NCBI GenBank assembly: GCA_016200225.1
Contig: JACQFD010000002.1
Span: 248,001-312,000, forward strand
Source of the DNA: Planctomycetota bacterium
GTDB lineage: Bacteria; Planctomycetota; UBA1135; JACQFD01
Length of the DNA: 64,000 bases
Reading direction: 5' to 3'
Shown in pieces: positions 54,192-61,461 of this stretch. Each line of letters opens with the position of its first letter. Position 1 is the stretch's first letter. The notes beneath the pieces were generated by a model, which was given only the letters and a program-made list of their open reading frames with translations, was not told the DNA's origin and ran no database searches. The translations under genes and the position numbers were made by a program.

Positions 54192-55472
54192 CCCATGCTG
54201 AACACACTTAATAATAATGTTCGGGGGCTATTCATGGAAAGGATGTATTGACAACTAGCCCTGCAGACTCCCTCTCAATATTAAGAATCGTTCCAATAGA
54301 TATATGACAGCTACCGCACGGGCGATGAATCTATTCTTAACTATCTCGACGGCGAGTCGAGGATCTTGTGCCGAAATCCTTCATCAATGTGGCAAATCCT
54401 TTCAGGAGATGAGACTAAATGAATGGACTTCCGTGCACCATTCGATCGTTCACGCGCTTTTGACAATAAGAACGTCATTGCTGTTCAATCTTCTTTAAGT
54501 AACAGTTAATTGTATCCGCCGCACCTATGATACGTTTCCACTCGTGAAAAATCTGGATACCGCGACCACAAACGCAGCCTTCCATAGGACTCACATATTA
54601 ACATAAGTTCATTGAATGCTTTGATCAGGCCGCACTTCGCCGCTCTCATCACGATCTTCCTTGTACGGTTAGTCGCAACGCCTCTGCGAGCATCCGAATG
54701 TGTGCGATGTGGGCGTCGTTTCCAGCGGGGATCCTTTCTGTCGTCCGCGCTAATTCTTGCTACCCGTTTCGTGAAATGCCACTTCTCTTAACTATTTATA
54801 TATTATTAGATCACGTCCGTATTTCCGCTTCGCCAAGAAGATTTCTTAACGCGACTCGGCCGTTTGAGATGTTATTATTAGACATGCTAAGGATGGGGTG
54901 GCTACAGCAATCGAGTTACGTTGTCCGCCTAAGTACATGAAATCTCCACTTCACATCACTTCTCCTCGTTATAGGAAAAGACACCGCTGTGACCGGATGA
55001 TACTTCCGGAAATCAATTCCGTTCTTCCGTTAGTCATTTCGCACTGTGCGAAATGGCATTCGAACGCTCACATGCGTCCTGAAGATTCAGTAGGCAACTT
55101 CCAGAAATGCAGTCCCCCGAATTTTCTAGGATGACCTTCGGGCCTCTTACGAATTTCTGGCGGCGTGAAGGCCCATATTAGTTCACCCAAAGTCGCTTGA
55201 AGAGTGCACAGACTTCGTAAGACCGCTCCGGACGCCCCGATGTGCGCAGGAAGGTACAACTTGTTATCAGCGTGCGCCGAAATCGATCCGGAGACGAGCA
55301 GTCAGGTTGGCAAGACCCGCAAAAAACAGCGTGCCGGTCTCTCAAAGTTCGCGCAAAAACAAAGATTCGATTTGGTCGGTTTCTCTTTGAGACTTTTTGG
55401 TTCGAGAAACTGGCTGTATCAATTCCTTGGAAAGTAAAGCCATTCCGACCCCGCTAAAGTTAGCTCGGAACT
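54192..55472. other. Long non-coding or decayed stretch in the island
   Basis: About 1.28 kb without a convincing gene. Several open frames of 60-80 codons exist on the plus strand but have low-complexity or incoherent products and no start context. The only clear structure is a palindrome at 55033-55057. It could be decayed sequence or a replication/transfer origin region next to the Rep-like gene; nothing specific can be shown. Confidence 0.4.
55033..55057. repeat. Island palindrome, copy B
   Basis: GTCATTTCGCA-CTG-TGCGAAATGGC: 10 of 11 arm positions pair. It is in a non-coding region. Confidence 0.75.
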
Positions 55473-55715
55473 TCAGCCCGTTCGATGTCGTGGGACTGAC
55501 GTCTCGAAGAACCCGAGCGGCTTTCCGTAAATCCTCGCAAATTCCTCAACCTCCACAAAGTCGACGCGCCGTTCGCCGAGTTCTGACTTTGATACAAATG
55601 TTTGCGGCTTACGGAGCGCCTTTGCCACAGCGGTCTGTGTGAGCGACGCTTCCTCGCGCGCCTTTCTCAGTTTCGCGAGTAAGAGTCGGTAACGGGAATC
55701 GAAGACGGAGGTCAT
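55473..55715 (-). CDS. Small XRE-family helix-turn-helix regulator
   Basis: The 80-residue protein is almost entirely one Cro/CI-type HTH domain: YRLLLAKLRKAREEASLTQTAVAKALRKPQTFVSKSELGERRVDFVEVEEFARIYG, with the turn at 'KALRKPQTFVSKSE'. It is a typical DNA-binding repressor size. It is on the opposite strand to its neighbours and alone in a non-coding stretch, with its start facing the lipoprotein gene about 180 bp away. It might control island genes or act as an antitoxin, but no toxin partner was recognised beside it. Confidence 0.85.
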   Translation of the reverse strand: MTSVFDSRYRLLLAKLRKAREEASLTQTAVAKALRKPQTFVSKSELGERRVDFVEVEEFARIYGKPLGFFETSVPRHRTG

Positions 55716-55893
55716 GCCGCCGGTTTATGGGCGACGTCGATGGTGTACCCCGTTCTGGCCTAGCCCAACTTAGGGTAAATTGGCATCCGCGGATCTCCGA
55801 AGAATCTCTCGAAAGCCCTGAGTGCGCTCGGGCTTCGCTCGTTCAACGGAATTCGAACCCAATAATCGGTCTATCGGAGCGAGAAAATTACTT

Positions 55894-56346
55894 ATGACTC
55901 GAACAAGACTCTCTTTTCGTGCGATTCTGAGTATTTTAGGATTCTCATTACTAATTGTGAATTTGGCCTGTTCCCGCAATCCGACGACACGTACTGAAAT
56001 TGATAATTTGATTACAAGGGAAACAGAGAGCCATGAAGAACAACTACAGATACTCTTTGAAGCTTTTCGTGTCGAGGCATTGCGTGAGGGAACTCGCAAC
56101 GCAATCAGTTTGATTCACATAATACAGGCGTGTGTTTTTCCTTGGAATCCCGGCGGAACAAAAGACGGTTCCGTGTACCTAAATCCAAGTTCGACCCAAA
56201 ATCTTGAGATGTACTTGGGGACATATACACTTCCTTCCGCGCGCAATGCGCTTTCGGCGCTATTGGATTCAATGAACGCATTCAAGGCACGCTTGAATGA
56301 ATTGTACACTATTCGCCGGAAAATATACGAAACATCGGATAAGTAG
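55894..56346 (+). CDS. Small lipoprotein of the island, unknown function
   Basis: The protein is 150 residues from the ATG at 55894. The N-terminus TRTRLSFRAILSILGFSLLIVNLAC is a lipoprotein signal with lipobox IVNLAC; Cys26 would be lipidated. The mature part is a helical domain ('EIDNLITRETESHEEQLQILFEAFRVEALREG', then 'LPSARNALSALLDSMNAFKARLNELYTIRRKIYE') likely to form a coiled coil. No family is recognised. It lies 120 bp upstream of a membrane-anchored protein on the same strand; the two may be an operon. Base composition is lower in G+C than core genes. Confidence 0.62.
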   Translation: MTRTRLSFRAILSILGFSLLIVNLACSRNPTTRTEIDNLITRETESHEEQLQILFEAFRVEALREGTRNAISLIHIIQACVFPWNPGGTKDGSVYLNPSSTQNLEMYLGTYTLPSARNALSALLDSMNAFKARLNELYTIRRKIYETSDK

Positions 56347-56465
56347 CATCCGTACATGAACCCTTGCCACGAACATGGTGCCTCGACGAATGAATACCGA
56401 TTGCCATCTTCGTTCAAAATGAACATTTCAGGCTCCCATTGAGTTTACTAATCATACAATAACAA

Positions 56466-57128
56466 ATGCCGTCCGAGCGTCACCACGAAACTGTCAGGCG
56501 ACAACCCACGAATCAAGTTGGCGACGGGGCACTCGCCGACCTATCAACGGGTCAGGATGTTGCAAAGAGACGGAGAGAACGGAGGGACTCTTGGGTTGGG
56601 CTTATCGCAATACTCCTTGTTATTGCTTACTTTTCGCGATCGTACTTTTTTGGGGGACTTCGGACAGGTCACGTCACTATCCAACAAATCGAGTCGACGC
56701 CCTTTCTTAAAGCACGAAGTCCACGGGAGTCGACCGGCCCATTCATCGACAAGCCGACAGCCAAATGTTACCAATGGAATTCGTCAGGCAACGGAACCGC
56801 GGGCCTACGTCCTTGGACGATTACAATTGACTGTTCCGGCAGCGGCGAGGTGGTTCGTGCCACATTCGTACTCGACTTTGATCTAAATGATCCGGTTACG
56901 CTGGAGTCCGGATTCTTTGTTATAAGTTCGGTTCTTGACATAATTACTGATGGACTTGGACACGTGCCAGAACTTTCAGAACTCGCAAAGGAAGCCGCAA
57001 AGGGAAATGGAGCTGGTACAAATAAGTACATTTCGACGAGCCGAATGGGCGAATGGTCCGTGGAGTGTGTGTTAATGCCGAGCGGAATATCGTCTCAAGC
57101 AATATTTAGTGCGGCGCATGCTCAATAA
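56466..57128 (+). CDS. Single-span membrane protein of the island, unknown function
   Basis: The 220-residue protein has a ~40-residue cytoplasmic head ending in RRRERR, one transmembrane helix (WVGLIAILLVIAYFSRSYFF) and an outside domain of about 155 residues with three Cys ('CYQWNSSGNGTAG', 'ITIDCSGSGEVVRATF', 'WSVECVLM'). The outside part looks like a beta-rich fold with a helical insertion. The topology follows the positive-inside rule. No family is recognised. Together with the lipoprotein upstream it could form a cell-envelope function carried by the island, for example surface exclusion, but there is no direct evidence. Confidence 0.58.
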   Translation: MPSERHHETVRRQPTNQVGDGALADLSTGQDVAKRRRERRDSWVGLIAILLVIAYFSRSYFFGGLRTGHVTIQQIESTPFLKARSPRESTGPFIDKPTAKCYQWNSSGNGTAGLRPWTITIDCSGSGEVVRATFVLDFDLNDPVTLESGFFVISSVLDIITDGLGHVPELSELAKEAAKGNGAGTNKYISTSRMGEWSVECVLMPSGISSQAIFSAAHAQ

Positions 57129-57212
57129 CGTTATCGCTGTTACAGCATCCCCATCGACACCTTGTCGCCAAACAAGTATTGTTAGTTACATTCGCCAGCA
57201 CCGCGTCGAGCT

Positions 57213-57659
57213 TTATTCCGCAAGCTGCCGTTCGATATCATTCCGAAGGGCTTGCATGCTCAAATAAACTTTATCATTTTTCTTTTTGGGCCGCGCATTC
57301 AGCCGGTGATTACTACGATAACGTGTAACTGTTGGCTTTGTTCGATTATTGTAAGGAGCGGAAAGTGCTACCTGTTTTCTGAGTGTGCGTGCCGGAACGA
57401 AGACTGGCGCAGCCCTATAGAGGCCGCGCGCCAGAAGACATTTCTTTTCGTTCGCCCACGGAGCGAATATTCCAAACGCCGGAATCCTAATAATATTTCC
57501 GTCCGCGAGTTCGTCCGCGAGATGCTCAAGAAAAAATGATACTATTTTCGCCGCTTGATAATCATGCAGACCGCTGTCGCGCGCGGTGCGGCGAAATATC
57601 CCGTAAAGCGGCTCAGCATGTTTAGATTTCTTTCCATAACAATTGAGTCGAAATACCAT
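57213..57659 (-). CDS. HU/IHF-like DNA-binding protein
   Basis: The protein is 148 residues from the ATG at 57659 (VFRLNCYGKKSKHAEPLYGIFRRTA). The segment 'GLHDYQAAKIVSFFLEHLADELADGNIIRIPAFGIF' matches helix 2 and first strands of HU/IHF ('L..G..V.I.GFG.F'). 'APVFVPARTLRKQVA' matches the closing helix, although the beta-arm is shortened. A basic C-terminal tail (about 50 residues, Lys/Arg/Asn rich) follows. HU/IHF proteins bend DNA, and many tyrosine-recombinase reactions need such a factor, so an island-encoded HU is plausible. It is oriented against the neighbouring DISARM-like genes. Confidence 0.75.
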   Translation of the reverse strand: MVFRLNCYGKKSKHAEPLYGIFRRTARDSGLHDYQAAKIVSFFLEHLADELADGNIIRIPAFGIFAPWANEKKCLLARGLYRAAPVFVPARTLRKQVALSAPYNNRTKPTVTRYRSNHRLNARPKKKNDKVYLSMQALRNDIERQLAE

Positions 57660-57736
57660 AATTAGCTTGGCCTCATGGGTTGAGCATTCATGATACATTC
57701 TCCACGCACTGAAACTGAAGACCCATGCACGCGAAT

Positions 57737-57780
57737 GTCATTTCGCACGCCATAAATTCCGTCAAGAATGCGCGAAATGA
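57737..57780. repeat. Island palindrome, copy C (long-spaced)
   Basis: Left half GTCATTTCGCAC (57737-57748) and right half GCGAAATGA (57772-57780) are in inverted orientation but about 23 bp apart instead of 3. Confidence 0.65.
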
Positions 57781-57970
57781 GGGTGTAGGGAGGAATCCGT
57801 TGGACCTGCCAAACCCGCCTCGCGTGAACACGGCGGATTTTCAGAGCTGTTTCGGAGATGGAATATTCAATTTCGTTCGACTTATTACTAATCGCGTTGT
57901 TTGGACGAATCGCCCGATTCAGGACGACCCGACCTCGGTTGGCGATTGAATTCCGTTTTGTTTGCGACCT

Positions 57971-57995
57971 GTCATTTCGCACCGTGCGAAACGAC
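57971..57995. repeat. Island palindrome, copy D
   Basis: GTCATTTCGCA-CCG-TGCGAAACGAC: 10 of 11 arm positions pair. It lies about 290 bp upstream of the helicase start. Confidence 0.75.
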
Positions 57996-58287
57996 CCGGC
58001 CGCCGAAAATTCGCCCGAATCGAAGTCAGCCCATCGCTGGATACTTGAACCCTGCCTCCGGATCAACCTGAGCGCGATCCAAGCGCCCTCCGCAGTGTCC
58101 GGCGGCCATATTCGGGTCCGAACATCTCGACCTCCTTGCCAAAGCGACCCACGTCCGCAGAATCGTCCCCCGGAGTCCCAAGGCTTTCCCGACGTCCACC
58201 GGGGGACACCGCAAGGCGCGCTCGATTCATCCGCACGAAAGGTCCGCAAACTTTAATTAACGGGTACCCTTTTACTAATAATCCGAA

Positions 58288-61200
58288 ATGGCTGAGTCAA
58301 TCCCCGAACTCGGGCAACTTGTCGACGTCCGTCAACGGCGATTTGTAGTCATCGATATTGAAGCGAGTGCCATTGGCCCTGCCGCGACAACCTCAGCCAT
58401 TGAAGCACCGCAGCACCTCGTTCGACTTTCATCGATCGAAGACGATGCTCTCGGCGAGGAATTATCTGTAGTTTGGGAAATCGAGCCCGGCGCACGCGCG
58501 TTGGAGCGAATGGCGCTTCCGTCTCCCTCGGGTTTCGACACGCCAAAACGCCTCGACGCGTTTATCAATGCCGTTCGTTGGGGCGCGATTGCGTCCGCGA
58601 ATGATAAGAATCTCCAAGCGCCCTTTCGAAGCGGGATCGATATCGAAGACTATCAACTTGATCCCGTCGTGCGCGCGCTGGAGATGCCGCGCGTGAACTT
58701 ACTAATCGCTGACGACGTCGGTTTGGGAAAAACTATAGAATCGGGACTCGTGGCTCAGGAGTTAATTTTACGTCATCGCGCTCGCCGAGTTCTCGTCGTT
58801 TGCCCGTCTTCCTTACAAATCCAGTGGCGCGATCAGATGCGCGATAAATTCGGACTCGAATTCCGAATTGTAGATAGCGATTGCGTTCGTACACTTCGGC
58901 GCGAACGGGGAATCCATACAAATCCGTGGAAGCATTTTCCGCGTCTCATCACATCGATCGACTTTCTGAAGCGTGAACGCCCTCTTCGCCTTTTCCGCGA
59001 AACGCTGCCCGGCGAGGGCGAGCCCGCGTATCCGCGTCGCTACGATTTGCTCATTCTGGACGAGGCCCACAATTGTGCGCCGTCACAATCCTTACATTTC
59101 GCAATCGATTCCGATCGTACGCAGGCAATTCGAACAATTGCGCCACATTTCGAACATAAACTATTCCTCTCGGCAACGCCGCACAATGGATATAAAGAGA
59201 GTTTTACGGCATTATTAGAATTGCTCGACGACCAACGGTTTCACCGCGGCGTCGAGCCGGACCGAAATCAACTCGGCGCCGTCATGGTGCGACGGATGAA
59301 ATCGGACCTTCAAAAGATGTGGGACACTCGCGGGCGTTTCGCCGAACGGCGGCCGCCTGAGGCGATCGAGGTCGATTACACATCTGAAGAAAAGCGTGCC
59401 CATCAACTCCTTCGAGACTATTCAAATCAGTTAATTAAACTCTCCGGTGAAGGCAATTCCTACGCGGCGCAATTCATACTGAAATTACTAAAAAAGCGTC
59501 TCTTTTCGTGTCCCGAGGCATTTGCGATTACGCTCGGCAAGCACGCTGCCGCGATGCGCCGCACTTCGAAAACCACAAAAGACCAAGAATCGGCTCGTCG
59601 CGCGGTTGATCGCCACAGTGCGTTGCTTGAGGAGGAAAAGGCCGACGACGATGAATATGAAACAACGGAAGGCGAAGCAGTTGAATCGGCGACTGAATTT
59701 GTAGCTTCCATCGACAAGAGTGCGTCCGTTTTGCTTTCCGATCTTCAGAAATACGCCGAGGCTGCCCGCCGAAAGCCCGACTCCAAAGCGAAGGCGCTGA
59801 TCGAATGGTTGAAGGCAAATATTAAACCCGGCGGTCGTTGGGGCGCCGAGCGCGTCATTATCTTTACGGAATATCGCGCAACTCAGAATTGGTTATTACA
59901 AATACTGTCAGCTGAGGAACTCAACGAAAAAGACCGACTGCTCACGCTCTACGGCGGCATGGATAAGGATCTCCGCGAAAAAGTGAAGGCGGCATTTCAA
60001 GCGGGTCCTGAACAATCCAATGTCCGCATTTTATTAGCAACCGACGCGGCCTCCGAAGGCATCGATCTTCAGAACCACTGCTCCAAACTCATTCATATAG
60101 AAATCCCGTGGAATCCGAGCCGTATGGAACAGCGCAATGGCCGAGTCGATCGTCACGGCCAGCGCGCCGAGTTTGTTAATATTTATCACTTCGTCGGAAG
60201 AGGTTATAAACAACGCGCCAAAAATCCGTGGGCGACTCCCGGCGACCTCGACGGCGATCTCGAATTTCTGCTCCGAGCCGCGCTCAAAGTTAATCAAATC
60301 CGCGAAGACCTCGGCAAAGTCGGCCCGGTCATCGCAGCACAGGTCGAAGATGCGATGCTTGGAAAACGGACGCGCCTCGACACGGACTCCGCCGAACGCG
60401 CAGCCGAGCCCGCGCGCCGAATGCTAAAATTCGAACGCGACGTCGCGAAAGAAACGCAAAAAGCGAGGGTGCGACTAGAGGAGAGCCAGAGAAGTTTACA
60501 CATCGACGCCGCGAGTATTCTAAACGTCGTTGAAACAGGCTTGTCGCTGGCGGGACAACCCGCGCTCATTCCCACGACGATTCCTCCCCGCCAAAAAGGC
60601 GACGCGCCAATTCCCGCATTCCGCCTCCCCCGTCTCACCGGTAGTTGGGCAAATTGTAGCGAAGGACTGGCCCACCCCCACTCACAACAAATCCGACCGA
60701 TCGTTTTCGACCATTCCGTAGCCGATGGCCGCGACGACGTTGTCCTTGCTCATTTGAATCACCGTATCGTTCAAATGTGCCTTCGACTTCTTCGCGGCGA
60801 AATTTGGAATACGCAAGATAACAAAAAAATCCACCGTGTATGCGCGCGCGTCGTTCCGAACAACGATCTCGACATGCCCTCAATCGTCGCGCACGCCCGT
60901 TTTGTAGTGATCGGCGGCGACCACGAGCGCATCCACGAAGAGGTTATCACCGCAGGCGGGCGTATCCGCGAGGGTCGTTTTGTACGAATGAATCAAACAG
61001 ATATGGATCGCGCGCTTGATTCGGCGCTCGATTTGGAACCACATGAATCTGTAAAGAAACGATTCTCCGCGCTATTTGCAAACCTTCGCGAGTCGCTCGT
61101 TCAATCCATCGAATCCCGCGCGGACGATCGCGTCAAGAGTTTACAAAAATCGCTCGACGAAAAATGCAATCTCGAAGTAAAGAACATGGCGGCGATTCTC

Positions 61201-61446
61201 CGCGGACTCGAAAAAATGTTAAGCGACGCGCTCGACGAGAAGGAAGCCGATCAGCGCGAGTTTAATTTTATGGAAGAAGAAAGTTACAAACGCGCCCGCG
61301 AGAGTCTTCGCCCGCGCCTTGCTAAAATTCCCAATGAAATCGAAGCCGAGACATCCCGAATTCGCAGCCGTTTTGCAAATCCGAATTCGCGCGTCTTTCC
61401 CGTTTCATTAACATTCCTTGTTCCTGAGCGATTCGCGGCGAAGTAA
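58288..61446 (+). CDS. drmD: DISARM-type SNF2-like helicase (DrmD-like)
   Basis: The 1052-residue protein has an SF2 helicase core. An N-terminal domain of ~110 residues is followed by 'FRSGIDIEDYQLDPVVRALEMPRVNLLIADDVGLGKT' (Walker A lysine near 147), 'VVCPSSLQIQWRDQM' (Ia), LLILDEAHNC (II), LFLSATPHNGY (III), and in the second lobe 'VIIFTEYRATQNWLL', LLATDAASEGIDLQNHC (V) and RNGRVDRHGQ (VI). This is the DrmD-like arrangement in class 1 DISARM, an anti-phage system of helicase, adenine methylase and DrmABC. A long coiled-coil insert and C-terminal helical region follow. The next gene, 15 bp away, is the expected methylase. Without the rest of the locus a HepA-like helicase in another methylase system remains possible. 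Confidence 0.82.
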   Translation: MAESIPELGQLVDVRQRRFVVIDIEASAIGPAATTSAIEAPQHLVRLSSIEDDALGEELSVVWEIEPGARALERMALPSPSGFDTPKRLDAFINAVRWGAIASANDKNLQAPFRSGIDIEDYQLDPVVRALEMPRVNLLIADDVGLGKTIESGLVAQELILRHRARRVLVVCPSSLQIQWRDQMRDKFGLEFRIVDSDCVRTLRRERGIHTNPWKHFPRLITSIDFLKRERPLRLFRETLPGEGEPAYPRRYDLLILDEAHNCAPSQSLHFAIDSDRTQAIRTIAPHFEHKLFLSATPHNGYKESFTALLELLDDQRFHRGVEPDRNQLGAVMVRRMKSDLQKMWDTRGRFAERRPPEAIEVDYTSEEKRAHQLLRDYSNQLIKLSGEGNSYAAQFILKLLKKRLFSCPEAFAITLGKHAAAMRRTSKTTKDQESARRAVDRHSALLEEEKADDDEYETTEGEAVESATEFVASIDKSASVLLSDLQKYAEAARRKPDSKAKALIEWLKANIKPGGRWGAERVIIFTEYRATQNWLLQILSAEELNEKDRLLTLYGGMDKDLREKVKAAFQAGPEQSNVRILLATDAASEGIDLQNHCSKLIHIEIPWNPSRMEQRNGRVDRHGQRAEFVNIYHFVGRGYKQRAKNPWATPGDLDGDLEFLLRAALKVNQIREDLGKVGPVIAAQVEDAMLGKRTRLDTDSAERAAEPARRMLKFERDVAKETQKARVRLEESQRSLHIDAASILNVVETGLSLAGQPALIPTTIPPRQKGDAPIPAFRLPRLTGSWANCSEGLAHPHSQQIRPIVFDHSVADGRDDVVLAHLNHRIVQMCLRLLRGEIWNTQDNKKIHRVCARVVPNNDLDMPSIVAHARFVVIGGDHERIHEEVITAGGRIREGRFVRMNQTDMDRALDSALDLEPHESVKKRFSALFANLRESLVQSIESRADDRVKSLQKSLDEKCNLEVKNMAAILRGLEKMLSDALDEKEADQREFNFMEEESYKRARESLRPRLAKIPNEIEAETSRIRSRFANPNSRVFPVSLTFLVPERFAAK

Positions 61447-61461
61447 CGCTTCGAGAATTCG

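Larger units (their letters stand above)
57660..58287. other. Intergenic region with two island palindromes upstream of the DISARM-like locus
   Basis: About 630 bases. A minus-strand open frame across it has no recognisable product and overlaps the HU-like gene start. It contains two members of the palindrome family and, just before the helicase gene, an A/T-rich stretch (58250-58287) that could hold its promoter. Confidence 0.5.

Noticed and set aside
54304..55134. Three short plus-strand open frames of 60-80 codons
   Set aside because: They overlap or adjoin without start context, and their products have no coherent pattern or family resemblance.
57662..58249. Minus-strand open frame of 195 codons upstream of the helicase
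   Set aside because: The product is Arg/Ser/Gly rich without domains, overlaps the HU-like gene start, and spans two palindromes; it looks like chance.
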